This document shows positions 8,448 to 17,767 of a stretch of 64,000 bases of DNA, one piece after another. Under the pieces are notes generated by a model. It did not search any database. It was not told where the DNA came from and saw only the letters and a program-made list of their open reading frames with translations. The DNA comes from Lachnospiraceae bacterium. Its GTDB lineage: Bacteria > Bacillota > Clostridia > Lachnospirales > Lachnospiraceae. The translations under genes were made by a program, and so were the position numbers. The DNA lies in assembly GCA_011959925.1 (NCBI GenBank), contig BLMD01000137.1, positions 1 to 64,000 of the forward strand, written 5' to 3'. Positions within the stretch are counted from its first letter, which is position 1. Every line of letters starts with the position of its first letter.

Positions 8448-9235
8448 GAAAATTATTCAAACACGAATTCAAGACGTCTGCAAAACTTCTGATCCCTTTG
8501 AATCTGATTGTGATCGGAATCACATTAATCGGATGTCTTTTGTTTCGGAGCGGTCTTTTACAGACTTTACACGTAGAATTCTTAAACGCAGTCTTCTTGT
8601 TTCTTTATATTATAAGCCTGTTTGCGCTTTTTATCCTGACCGCCGTCTATTTGACCATGCGGTTCTATAAAACTATGTATTCCAGCCAAGGATATCTGAC
8701 GCATACGCTTCCGGTATCATCCGCATCGATTCTGAACACAAAGATTCTAACGTCTGTGTTCTGGGTTCTCCTCGCGCTGATTATAACCGCCTGTTCGATC
8801 TGGTTTTTGATCCGCAGCGCTTCGGGCGTCACGATTTCACCGGAAGAATTCCGCATACTGCAAGAACGGTTTTTCAATGAAATGGGAATCGAAATCGGAT
8901 CATTTTTGGCCACCATTGCAGGAACGGTCACGGTGTCCTGCTTCACCAGCGTACTGATGATATTTGCGTCGCTCTCCGTCGGACAATTGTTCCGACAGTA
9001 CCGCATTCCGGCTGCCATCGGAACATGTATCGTCTTTTATTTTATCCAGCAGATTGCATCCATGATCCTGCTTTTGCTGCTTGGTATAAACGCCATGGAA
9101 CACGCCTCCTCCGCAGCCCAAGGAGACTTTACGAAACTGCTGCTTGGATCCGTAACGGCGGAAGCGCTGCTGTTTGCCGTCGCCTATTACATCCTCTGCT
9201 ATTATTTTACGAAAAAGAAGCTGAATCTGGAATAA
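8441..9235 (+). CDS. ABC transporter permease
   Basis: A 264-residue integral membrane protein with six hydrophobic segments (about 17-37, 50-72, 105-128, 150-175, 186-208 and 232-254). The loop YKTMYSSQGYLTHTLPVS is the conserved coupling region of small ABC-2-like permeases found with YtrA-type regulators. It ends shortly before a strong terminator at 9253-9288. Substrate unknown; response to an envelope-active antibiotic is inferred from the regulator class. Confidence 0.8.
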   Translation: MLGKLFKHEFKTSAKLLIPLNLIVIGITLIGCLLFRSGLLQTLHVEFLNAVFLFLYIISLFALFILTAVYLTMRFYKTMYSSQGYLTHTLPVSSASILNTKILTSVFWVLLALIITACSIWFLIRSASGVTISPEEFRILQERFFNEMGIEIGSFLATIAGTVTVSCFTSVLMIFASLSVGQLFRQYRIPAAIGTCIVFYFIQQIASMILLLLLGINAMEHASSAAQGDFTKLLLGSVTAEALLFAVAYYILCYYFTKKKLNLE

Positions 9236-9252
9236 CAGAATCCTAAACACAG

Positions 9253-9288
9253 CAACCGGCGGTACCCCCGCCGGTTGTCTGTCTTTTT
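9253..9288 (+). terminator. Rho-independent terminator between convergent operons
   Basis: CAACCGGCGG (9253-9262) pairs perfectly with CCGCCGGTTG (9268-9277), followed by TCTGTCTTTTT. It closes the YtrA-type operon against the converging nfnAB genes. Confidence 0.85.
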
Positions 9289-10675
9289 ATGCTTTTGCGG
9301 ACAAATACTCGTCAATTCCCTTCGCCGCTGCTTTTCCCGCTCCCATGGCAAGGATTACGGTTGCAGCTCCGGTTACGGCGTCTCCTCCGGCAAATACGCC
9401 TGGTTTGGAGGTCGCTCCGTTTTCTTCCTCTGCAACAATACACTTTCTCCGGTTAATATCCAATCCTTTGGTCGTAGAAGAAATCAGCGGATTGGGAGAC
9501 GTCCCAAGGGACATGATCACCGTATCCAGCTCGATCTCAAATTCCGAGCCTTCTATTTCTACCGGAGATCTTCTGCCGGAAGCATCCGGTTCCCCAAGTT
9601 CCATCTGAATACAGGTCATACCTTTGACCCAGCCGTTTTCGTCCACTAAAATTTCCACCGGATTCGTCAGAAGGTTAAAAATAATCCCCTCTTCTTTGGC
9701 ATGATGGACTTCTTCCACTCTGGCAGGAAGTTCTGCTTCACTCCTGCGGTAGACGATATGTACTTCCGCTCCCAGGCGAAGCGCTGTCCTTGCCGCATCC
9801 ATTGCCACATTACCGCCGCCTACTACGGCAACTTTTTTGCCCTTCATAATCGGCGTATCGTATTCTTCTTTAAATGCCTTCATCAGGTTATTTCTCGTCA
9901 AAAATTCATTGGCAGAAAATACGCCGTTCGCCTGCTCGCCCGGAATTCCCATAAATCTGGGAAGTCCTGCGCCGGAGCCGATAAATACGGCTTCAAATCC
10001 TTCTTCCTCCATCAGCTCGTCGATCGTTGTGGATTTTCCGATCACTACATTCGTTTCAATCTTAACCCCAAGCGCTTTAACATTTTCGACTTCTTTTGCG
10101 ACAACCTCCTGTTTGGGGAGACGAAATTCCGGAATTCCGTAGATCAATACGCCGCCCGCTTCATGCAGCGCTTCAAAAATCGTCACGTCATATCCCATTC
10201 TTGCAAGATCTCCCGCACAGGTCAGTCCTGCGGGACCGGAACCGATCACCGCCACTTTTCTTCCGTTTTTATGTTCGGGAGCTTTTGGCACAATACCGTT
10301 TTTCCTTGCCCAGTCGGCTGTAAACCGCTCCAGTTTTCCAATCGAAACCGGCTCTCCTTTAAAGCCCCGGATACATTTACCCTCGCACTGGCTTTCCTGC
10401 GGGCAGACGCGTCCGCAGACTGCCGGAAGCGCGGAAGATTCGCTGATGATCTCATATGCTTTCTCAAAATTTTTGTTCTTTACTTCCGATACAAATCCGG
10501 GAATATCAATGGAAACCGGACATCCTTTCACACACTGGGCGTTCTTGCAGTTTAGACAACGTTCGGCTTCGTCTACCGCTTCCTTTTCGTCATATCCCAG
10601 ACAAACTTCTTCAAAATTCTTTGCACGAACCAACGGTTCCTGTTCTCTTACCGGTACTTTCTTTAATACATCCAT
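9287..10675 (-). CDS. nfnB: NADH-dependent ferredoxin:NADP+ oxidoreductase, large (GltA-like) subunit
   Basis: A 462-residue flavoprotein of the glutamate-synthase small-subunit family. An N-terminal cysteine cluster (CLNCKNAQCVKGCPVSI, then CGRVCPQESQCEGKC) binds two [4Fe-4S] centres. FAD- and NAD(P)-binding motifs follow (VAVIGSGPAGLTCAGDLA and VAVVGGGNVAMDAARTALR). No large glutamate synthase gene is adjacent. Instead it overlaps by one base (TAATG) with an NfnA-type reductase gene. That order and pairing is the NfnAB complex, which couples NADH and reduced ferredoxin to NADP+ reduction. A stand-alone sulfide-dehydrogenase role is the alternative. Confidence 0.85.
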   Translation of the reverse strand: MDVLKKVPVREQEPLVRAKNFEEVCLGYDEKEAVDEAERCLNCKNAQCVKGCPVSIDIPGFVSEVKNKNFEKAYEIISESSALPAVCGRVCPQESQCEGKCIRGFKGEPVSIGKLERFTADWARKNGIVPKAPEHKNGRKVAVIGSGPAGLTCAGDLARMGYDVTIFEALHEAGGVLIYGIPEFRLPKQEVVAKEVENVKALGVKIETNVVIGKSTTIDELMEEEGFEAVFIGSGAGLPRFMGIPGEQANGVFSANEFLTRNNLMKAFKEEYDTPIMKGKKVAVVGGGNVAMDAARTALRLGAEVHIVYRRSEAELPARVEEVHHAKEEGIIFNLLTNPVEILVDENGWVKGMTCIQMELGEPDASGRRSPVEIEGSEFEIELDTVIMSLGTSPNPLISSTTKGLDINRRKCIVAEEENGATSKPGVFAGGDAVTGAATVILAMGAGKAAAKGIDEYLSAKA

Positions 10676-11562
10676 TATTTTTCACCTCCGCAATGTCCGC
10701 AGCCGCCATGATGTGTGTCGCCTTCCTGCAGCTTTAACATCGCCCTTCCTTCTTCTGTCTTATAAAGCTGCTGGCGTTTCATCGCCTGGTCAAAATCTAC
10801 CAGATGCCCGTCAAATTCCGGCCCGTCCACGCAGGCAAATTTTACTTCGTCTCCGACGGTCAGGCGGCAGGCGCCGCACATTCCCGTCCCGTCTACCATA
10901 ATCGGATTCATGGAAACGATAGTAGGAATCCGAAGCTCTTTCGTCAGCAGACAGACAAATTTCATCATGATCATCGGTCCGATCGCCACGCACTGATCAT
11001 AGGTAACGCCAGACTCCGCCAGAGCTTTCAGCCAGTCGGTACCCGTTCCGTGGAATCCGAAGCTTCCGTCGTCCGTCGTCACATAAAGGTTTCCCGCAAC
11101 TTTTTTCATTTTATCTACAAAAAACAACAGATCCTTCGTCCTCGATCCCATAATCACGTCACATTCTATTCCGTGCTCATGCATCCATTTCACCTGCGGA
11201 TAAACAGGCGCCGTTCCTACTCCGCCGGCAATAAAGACAATCTTTTTCTGCTGCAGCTCTTCTATGTTCATCTCCACCAGTTCCGAAGCGCATCCTAACG
11301 GTCCGACAAAATCTGAAAATGCATCCCCTACATTCAAATACTGCATACGCTCCGTGGAAGCTCCTACCGTCTGGAATACGATCGTAATCGTACCGGCCTC
11401 CCTGTCATAATCACAGATGGTAAGCGGAATCCGTTCCCCCTCTTCGTCCATCTTTACGATAACAAACTGCCCTGGTTCACAGGTTTTTGCCACTCTGGGC
11501 GCTTTGACATCCATCAGAAAAATCTTGTCTGCCAATTTTTCTTTTTTCACGATTGGATACAT
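10675..11562 (-). CDS. nfnA: NADH-dependent ferredoxin:NADP+ oxidoreductase, small subunit
   Basis: A 295-residue ferredoxin-NADP reductase-like protein: FAD-binding beta barrel (1-100), NAD-binding domain (FIAGGVGTAPVYPQVKW) and a C-terminal [2Fe-2S] motif (DGTGMCGACRLTVGDEVKF, then ACVDGPEFDGH). I start at 11562, because AGGAGG (11569-11574) sits 6 nt upstream of that ATG but touches the previous ATG directly. It is the first gene of an operon with nfnB. A promoter and a palindrome over the transcription start (11599-11653) suggest repressor control. Confidence 0.85.
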   Translation of the reverse strand: MYPIVKKEKLADKIFLMDVKAPRVAKTCEPGQFVIVKMDEEGERIPLTICDYDREAGTITIVFQTVGASTERMQYLNVGDAFSDFVGPLGCASELVEMNIEELQQKKIVFIAGGVGTAPVYPQVKWMHEHGIECDVIMGSRTKDLLFFVDKMKKVAGNLYVTTDDGSFGFHGTGTDWLKALAESGVTYDQCVAIGPMIMMKFVCLLTKELRIPTIVSMNPIMVDGTGMCGACRLTVGDEVKFACVDGPEFDGHLVDFDQAMKRQQLYKTEEGRAMLKLQEGDTHHGGCGHCGGEK

Positions 11563-11598
11563 TTTCATCCTCCTCAATTTATCTTCCATAAATGGTTT

Positions 11599-11620
11599 AA
11601 GACGGTAAAATTACCGTCTT
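11599..11620. promoter_or_regulatory. Palindromic operator of nfnAB
   Basis: AAGACGGTAA (11599-11608) and TTACCGTCTT (11611-11620) are perfect 10-bp inverted arms with a 2-bp centre. The site lies 4 bp after the -10 element, over the transcription start. It does not match the Rex, Fur or LexA consensus as I know them. Confidence 0.6.
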
Positions 11621-11624
11621 AATT

Positions 11625-11653
11625 ATCATACTAGATTCTGTCAAAAAATTCAA
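11625..11653 (-). promoter_or_regulatory. Promoter of nfnAB
   Basis: On the minus strand a -35 TTGAAT (11648-11653) and a -10 TATGAT (11625-11630) are 17 bp apart and are followed at once by the palindrome. Confidence 0.6.
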
Positions 11654-11663
11654 CGAAAATTCT

Positions 11664-13295
11664 TTACTGGTTCAACGTTTCCGCATAAGATGCAAATTCG
11701 TATCCGGCTTCCCGCGCCCGATCGATAAAAGCGCCGAGCACATTTGTATTCGTCCAGGATTCCGCATGGAGCAGATAAATTGCTCCCGGATGCAGCCGGT
11801 CGATCATTTTCTGAAGAGATTCCGCTTCATCCGGCTGATTCTCTACGTCATAATCCAGATAAGCAAAACTCCAAAAGACTCCTCTGTAACCGCAGTTATT
11901 TAAAACGGCAAGCGACTGCTCACTGAATTTTCCCGCCGGAAACCGGAATAAAAACATATCATAATCAAAATTCTGCTTAATATAATCGTGCATCCCCATT
12001 ACTTCCTGCGTCTGCTCTTCGATCGTCTGACTGCAAAGCCCCTTGGAAGGATGCGTAACGGAATGGTTGCCCAAAATATGCCCGTCGTCAATGATCTGAC
12101 GGACCAGATCGGGATCTTTTTCGGCATAGGGCTTTGTAACAAAAAATACCGCCTGTACGTTTTTTTCTTTTAATGTGGCTAAAATACTCGGCGTGCAGCC
12201 GTATTCATATCCTTCATCCAGGGTCAGGTAGATCTTTTTGTCCGTCGTAGGAATGATAAAATCCGACGTATAATCTTTAAATTTCTCCTGATAGCTCAAA
12301 GAACCGGTCGGACGGTTTAATTCATCCACATTGCTGCCCTGTCCCCAGTCCAGGTTTTCGCCGCTTAAAGCGCTTACGTTATCAATGGCCGGATATTCCA
12401 GACGTTTGCCGTGGGAAAGATCGTTCTCCCCGCTTTTTTCTCCGCCGTCCTTTTTATTCTTTTTCAGATGGTCCGTATCTCCCAGTTCCTGATACGTATT
12501 CTGGACTGCCTGTGCAATTGCTTTGGCATATCCTTCCAGATTAGCGTCATATAGACGATTATCTTCCGCATTGTTAATAAAGCCAAACTCAATCAGGCAT
12601 GCCGGCATCGTCGTATTACCGATCACATAGTAATCGGAACCTTCCCCTGTTTCCGTTCCCGTTTTTATGCCCCGGTCTCTCTGCACCTGCGCGTCTACGA
12701 TTGCGTTGTGGACATTCTGGGTCAGCGTCTCCGTCGCCTCTCCGGCATTTGCCGTCATCCATGTTTCGACTCCGTACCCGTCGCCCTTATTCCTGTGCAG
12801 AGAAATGAAATAATCCGCGCCGGAAGCGTTCGCAATCGCTACCCTGTCTTTTAAGAATACTTTCGTATCATTATCTTCCCTCGTCATAATTACTTCGATC
12901 CCGGCGTTTTCAAATTCTTTTTTTAACGCCAATGCCAGCTTCCAGTTATCCTCCGACTCGATTCTTCCGTCATAATCACAGCCCGGGTCCATGCCGCCGT
13001 GCCCGGGATCCAGGCAAACAGAAAGTTTTGGCTTCTCCTCCGTCTCCGGTTCTGCCGGCGTGATCTCTTCTGTATTCTTGACGGCAGAGGTGTCCTTGTT
13101 CGATCCGTTGATCAGTTTATCGACAATCTTTCCGTCATTTAATTTTTTATCCAAAAATCGAAACAGCAATACGGACAATATCAGTATGCCGATACAAAAA
13201 GCCCATTTAATCCCCGCAGACACTACATATGCGCGGCTGTGTCTCCTTCTTTCCACAATTTCACGTGTTCCGTTCTTCTCTCTAATATACTTCAT
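11664..13295 (-). CDS. CwlD-like N-acetylmuramoyl-L-alanine amidase fused to PdaA-like deacetylase
   Basis: A 543-residue protein with an N-terminal membrane anchor (about 20-45). The amidase_3 domain (about 85-285) has zinc ligands in DPGHGG, the Glu of RIESEDNW, SLHRN, and catalytic Glu in LIEFGFINN. The C-terminal NodB/PdaA domain (about 345-540) has TLDEGYEYG, the metal pair in GNHSVTHPS and HPGAIYLLH. In Bacillus CwlD strips the peptide and PdaA deacetylates muramic acid, jointly making cortex muramic-delta-lactam. One chain here could do both steps. The ATG at 13295 (GAGGAAAATA upstream) is preferred; the longer reading starts inside tandem repeats. Confidence 0.85.
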   Translation of the reverse strand: MKYIREKNGTREIVERRRHSRAYVVSAGIKWAFCIGILILSVLLFRFLDKKLNDGKIVDKLINGSNKDTSAVKNTEEITPAEPETEEKPKLSVCLDPGHGGMDPGCDYDGRIESEDNWKLALALKKEFENAGIEVIMTREDNDTKVFLKDRVAIANASGADYFISLHRNKGDGYGVETWMTANAGEATETLTQNVHNAIVDAQVQRDRGIKTGTETGEGSDYYVIGNTTMPACLIEFGFINNAEDNRLYDANLEGYAKAIAQAVQNTYQELGDTDHLKKNKKDGGEKSGENDLSHGKRLEYPAIDNVSALSGENLDWGQGSNVDELNRPTGSLSYQEKFKDYTSDFIIPTTDKKIYLTLDEGYEYGCTPSILATLKEKNVQAVFFVTKPYAEKDPDLVRQIIDDGHILGNHSVTHPSKGLCSQTIEEQTQEVMGMHDYIKQNFDYDMFLFRFPAGKFSEQSLAVLNNCGYRGVFWSFAYLDYDVENQPDEAESLQKMIDRLHPGAIYLLHAESWTNTNVLGAFIDRAREAGYEFASYAETLNQ

Positions 13296-13300
13296 TATTT

Positions 13301-13410
13301 TCCTCATTTCTGCCGAATGGCAAGGAGGGATACCTATATGGTGTTTCCTCATTATTTCTGCCGAATGGCAAAGAGGGATACCTGAAAGGTGTTTCCTCAT
13401 TTCTGCCATG
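13301..13410. repeat. Tandem repeat of about 45 bp, 2.4 copies
   Basis: Units at 13301-13345 and 13346-13393 plus a partial unit share TCCTCAT, TTCTGCCGAATGGCA and GAGGGATACCT in order. Each contains the small dyad TGCC-ATTC-GGCA. They lie directly upstream of the CwlD-PdaA gene, and in frame they would add repeated MRKH..GIP.CHSAE peptides if translated. Confidence 0.75.
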
Positions 13411-13511
13411 TAACCGTAAGCTGCTTTTACAGTATACCATAACTGATTTAAAAAATCAGTGTCAGATTTTGGAATTATTTATTAAGAAAATTTTAACAAA
13501 AACTTTATTTG

Positions 13512-14453
13512 TTACGAGAAATAAACAAGTTCGTCTTCCGGTTCTTTGGCAGTCTCTATATGAATCGGATATAACACAGGTCCTTTTCCCTTATATTCCA
13601 TGGCAAATTCTACGCGAATCTCCGCCGTAATCCGAATCCAGGACTTGTGGGGAATGCTTTTGGATTCCGGATATCTGCATTTAAATCCCAAAAAAGTGAT
13701 ATCTTCGATACAGCAGGTCATTGCAAATCTTCCCGGAACCATAACTCCCTTTTTCATTTTATCCGGATTATAGACAAGTGCAAGAAACGAAACCTTTTTT
13801 CCATCATACTTTTTATAATTTTCCTGAGCGTCCATATACCAGATCGCATAATCTTCATCGGAAATTTCAATGACGTCCTGATTCAAATCAAACGGAAGCT
13901 CCTCTTCTCTCTCGTCTAACGTTCCGTCTTCCCGTTCATAGACGATCTGCGCCGGACGATTGACCGCTTTGACCGCACGGCGAAATTTTCCTTTCTGCGT
14001 ATCGTTGGTACAGCGGTTAAAAATTACGACATCTGCCTGAAACATCTGCTCTAAGATCATCGCGCGCATATTGTCTAAATACATATCAAATGTGCCCGCA
14101 TCCGCGGTGGCCAGAGACTGCACAATAGTCCAGCCCTCCGGCAGTTTTGTTTCAAGCAGGGTATCCATGCGCCAGGTTCCGTTGTATTCGATAAATACCT
14201 GATCCGGCAGATACTGCAGGTTGATATTTTTTAAAAGCGTTTCGGTAAGATCTTCTTCTTTTTCTATCATCAGCAGCTGGATATTAGCTTCCTTTAACTT
14301 GTCTTCCTCGTATTCCTCGTCTCCGTCCTCGCAGACAATCAGCAGCGTTTTTGCTCCTTCGCCGAAATGATCCCGCAGCAGCGTCTGACGAATCAGAGTT
14401 GTCTTTCCGCTGTCCATAAAGCCGGTAAATAAATATACTGGTATTTCTTCCAT
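13512..14453 (-). CDS. CobW/COG0523-type GTP-binding protein
   Basis: A 313-residue G3E GTPase. The P-loop FTGFMDSGKTTLIRQ is at about 7-21, and FNRCTND is the probable guanine-specificity loop. The C-terminal CobW_C region (about 210-310) is present. The CxCC metal motif usual in the family is absent; the equivalent stretch reads IVCEDGDEEYEED. The ATG at 14453 follows GGAGGGAATC. It is encoded 55 bp downstream of a second, histidine-rich CobW protein. The pair may be a metal-insertion or metal-trafficking system, with this copy diverged in its metal site. Confidence 0.8.
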   Translation of the reverse strand: MEEIPVYLFTGFMDSGKTTLIRQTLLRDHFGEGAKTLLIVCEDGDEEYEEDKLKEANIQLLMIEKEEDLTETLLKNINLQYLPDQVFIEYNGTWRMDTLLETKLPEGWTIVQSLATADAGTFDMYLDNMRAMILEQMFQADVVIFNRCTNDTQKGKFRRAVKAVNRPAQIVYEREDGTLDEREEELPFDLNQDVIEISDEDYAIWYMDAQENYKKYDGKKVSFLALVYNPDKMKKGVMVPGRFAMTCCIEDITFLGFKCRYPESKSIPHKSWIRITAEIRVEFAMEYKGKGPVLYPIHIETAKEPEDELVYFS

Positions 14454-14508
14454 GATTCCCTCCGTTTCATACAATTTCCGAAACAAACCGATTTCGTCTG
14501 CATCCGAC

Positions 14509-15639
14509 TCAGTCTTTCGCAATGCCGAACAATTTTTCCATCTGCGTTTCATCTATATCCGTACCGATCACACAGAGACGCCCGGTATAATCCGGCTCTC
14601 CTTCTCGAATCTCGTACTCACCCGGAACCATATCAAAATAGATCCAGCCGCCCTGGGCATTCTCGACCATACCTTTTGCCCGCAGAACGGTACCGTACGT
14701 CTCGCCTTCGGACAGCGCAGTTAAAGCCGCTTCGATCTCATCTTTTGTAAATTTGTGCGGTGTTTCCCTTCCCCAGCTTGTAAAAATATCATCTGCATGA
14801 TGATGGTGGTGGTCATGATCATGATCGTGGCAGCCGCAGGTACAATCCGCGCCGTGCGCATGTGCATGTTCCTCATGATCATGAGAATGCGCATTTTCGT
14901 CTTCTCCGTGCCCGTGAGGATGTGTATGTTCATGTTCCTCATGCTTGTGAGAATGCACATGCTCGTCTTCTCCGTGCCCGTGAGAATGCGCTTCCTCTTC
15001 TTTTTTGTGCGTTTCTTCTGCCAAAAGTTTTAGTTCCAGAGAATCGCTTCCTTCCATTACATTTAAAATCTGTTCGCCGGTAATCCGATCCCACGGCGTT
15101 GTGATCACTGCAGCTTTCGGATTCAGCTCCTGCATCTGCTTCACACAAAGCTCCAGCTGCGCCTCTGTCGCAGTCTGCGTTCTGCTCAATACGATCGTCG
15201 TTGCAAACGCAATCTGGTTGTTGAAAAATTCGCCGAACGCTTTCATCTGTTTGGATGCCTTTTTGGCATTGACCACCGTAACCAGGGCGTTTAATCTGAC
15301 ATCCTGTTCCTTTTCTATATCTATCACCGATTTCATCACATCCGATAATTTGCCCACACCGGACGGCTCAATGATAATGCGGTCCGGATGATATGCCGTA
15401 ATGACTTCTTTTAAATTTTTCCCGAAATCCCCGACCAGAGAACAGCAGATACAGCCGGAATTCATCTCCGTTATATTGACGCCCGAATCTTTTAAAAATC
15501 CTCCGTCGATGCCGATCTCACCGAACTCATTCTCAATCAGGGCAATTTTCTCATCCTTATATACCTCGTCAATCATTTTCTTGATGAAAGTTGTCTTTCC
15601 CGCCCCTAAAAAACCGGAAATAATATCAATTTTTATCAT
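14509..15639 (-). CDS. CobW/COG0523 metallochaperone GTPase with His-rich region
   Basis: A 376-residue G3E GTPase. The P-loop is ISGFLGAGKTTFIKK (about 6-20), the metal-binding motif is NSGCICCSLVGDF, and Walker B is IIIEPSGVGKLSD. Between the GTPase and CobW_C domains (about 215-290) lies a stretch dominated by His, Asp and Glu, including an internal repeat HGHGEDE..HSH.HEEHEH, then CTCGCHDHDHDHHHHH. This is a strong Zn/Ni/Co buffer sequence. The ATG at 15639 follows AGAAGG. ZagA/YciC-like zinc trafficking is the best guess; no Zur site was recognised upstream. Confidence 0.85.
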   Translation of the reverse strand: MIKIDIISGFLGAGKTTFIKKMIDEVYKDEKIALIENEFGEIGIDGGFLKDSGVNITEMNSGCICCSLVGDFGKNLKEVITAYHPDRIIIEPSGVGKLSDVMKSVIDIEKEQDVRLNALVTVVNAKKASKQMKAFGEFFNNQIAFATTIVLSRTQTATEAQLELCVKQMQELNPKAAVITTPWDRITGEQILNVMEGSDSLELKLLAEETHKKEEEAHSHGHGEDEHVHSHKHEEHEHTHPHGHGEDENAHSHDHEEHAHAHGADCTCGCHDHDHDHHHHHADDIFTSWGRETPHKFTKDEIEAALTALSEGETYGTVLRAKGMVENAQGGWIYFDMVPGEYEIREGEPDYTGRLCVIGTDIDETQMEKLFGIAKD

Positions 15640-15708
15640 AATCTTTGCCTTCTTTCTAACCTGTTGATTTTCCCTGCCCAAAAATCATAGTCTCAAAGCA
15701 AAGATTTG

Positions 15709-17767
15709 TCAAGAGCCATACACAATCCGATAATACGTCCGCGCCGTCAGATAATACACAATCCCATATGCCAGTGCAAAGATCAAAATACTTGCCACGG
15801 TACATCCGATAAACAATGTCACGTTCACCAGACCTAAAATAGAAAGAATCCTTCGGATAATCGAAAAAGCAAATGCAATATGGACGGCTGCCAGGGCAAG
15901 CGGCAGGAAAAATACCTGCAGAATCTGCGCCGTAATCACTTTTTTAACCTCTTTTCTGCTCATACCCACTTTCTGCAGGATCTCAAAACGCTCCCGGTCC
16001 TCATACCCTTCTGAGATCTGTTTATAATAAATAATCAAAACCGCAGCCAGAAGGAAGATGACGCCAATAAACACACCGATAAACAAAAGGCTTGCATACA
16101 TACTTTCCCAAAAAGCTTTGTCCGTATAAATATCTCCTACAGTTACCGCCTGCATGGAAACGTTTTGTGCCAGCGAATCCAAAAGTGTACTGCTAAATTT
16201 CAGGATCTGCTCTTCTTCCCCGTTTAGGTCAAACAAATATCTGTATTTCACCTGCAGCAGATTCTCTCCGGCAGATGTGTTTCGTTTTGCATTGACATGA
16301 TCCGCCAAATCCATAAGCTCCTGTCTGGTCGCAACTGCCAAATGTATCATATGGAAATCCTGTTCGATAACGGAAGATTCCTTCTCATACGCAATCTGCA
16401 TCGTTTTCCGTTCCATCCACTCCTCCGGCATCCGCCTGATACGGTAATCCATACCGCAGAGTGAAATCTGCTCCTGATCCAAAAGCATTCTCTCACTGTC
16501 TTCCGCATAGGCCTCTCCCTTGGAAAGAGCCGAAATCCGATCTTCTTCGTTCAGATTCCGATTATAATCTTCCAGGCTGATGACACTTACGACGATAGCT
16601 TCATTTATATCTTCACGCTCCTCGGAAAAAACGTTCGCCCGCTCCTGCCTTACCGTCAGTAAGATCCCGTAATTGATAAATTCATTTTCCACAGTCAAGC
16701 CGTTTCCTGCTGCATGATCTAAAACTGCGGTCTTCACTTTATCCGGATCGAACGCATTCTCCCCCGTCTGCTGCGGATCCACATAACAGCTCACATTCAC
16801 GTCCATAGGGTACGCCTGGTTCAGCAGATCGCGGGAACCGGCATATAACGAAACCGTAGAAGAAATCGTGACCAATACCGCGGTGCTTAAAATACAGATA
16901 TTAGCAAGCCCGGCTGCATTGCGCTTCATACGATACATCATGCCGGAAACGCTGATCATGTGCGTCTTATGGTAATAATAATTTTTATTTCTTTTCAGTA
17001 ACTTTAACAAAGCAACGCTGCCGCTTAAAAACAGCAGATACGTACCTGCCATCACAAATAACACCGCCACGAAAAACAGGGAGAACGCCTTCAGAGGATT
17101 TTCCGTCGTAACGGCAATCGTATAACCGATTCCAAGGCAGATCATGCCAAAAACCGCAGAAAACCATTTCGCTTTTGGTTCTCTCTCCCTGACTGCTGCT
17201 TTTAAATAAATCCATCGGCTTTAAAAAGCGAACCCAAACGATATTTTTCAGAATACCCGCCAAAAATACCAGTAAAAAAATCAGAACCGTCTTTACTATC
17301 ACAGATACCGGGATTCCAAACGGAATCGCCGCATCCAGCTTCATCATTTTTAACAGAACCAGAAACATCAGCTTAGAAAATACGATCCCAAAAAACAGCC
17401 CGGCTGCTATACAAAGACATCCAAGAATCGCCGTTTCCCAGAAAATCACTTTTGCGATATGCCTCTTTTCCATTCCGAGAATACTGTAAAGCCCCATCTC
17501 TTTTGCCCGCTGCTTCATCAGAAAACCGTTCGTATAAAAAATCACGCTCGCCGCAAAAATCCCGCAGATGCATACGCCGAGATTCAACACGACAAATATG
17601 GTAGCGTCTCCGTAAAATCCTTCGCTTTCTTTTGCACAGACCGCAATCGCAAAAATCATATAAAACAATGCGATCATGGCAATCGCAGAAAGCATAAACG
17701 GATAAAAGGAGCTTTTGTTCTTTTTTATATTATTTTTTGCCAATGAAAGATACAATTTTTTATTCAT
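15709..17767 (-). pseudogene. BceB-type FtsX-like ABC permease, split by a frameshift
   Basis: The first part (17767 to about 17190) carries the BceB N-terminus MNKKLYLSLAKNNIKKNK and four membrane segments, ending in frame at MDLFKSSSQGE. The second part continues in another frame as REPKAKW then GMICLGIGYTIAVT, with the large extracellular domain (about 200 residues) and the C-terminal helices. One base in the run GGGAGAGAGAA near 17185-17195 accounts for the change. Joined, the product would be about 660 residues, the normal size. The start overlaps the ATPase stop by 8 bp. It is a pseudogene, a phase-variable gene or a sequencing error. Confidence 0.75.

Noticed and set aside
9701..10555. 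Rightward 284-codon frame opposite nfnB
   Set aside because: It is antisense to clear conserved iron-sulfur and nucleotide-binding motifs; the residue make-up is that of a complement-strand artefact.
13301..13410. CRISPR array
   Set aside because: The units are contiguous tandem repeats without unique spacers, and no cas genes are near.
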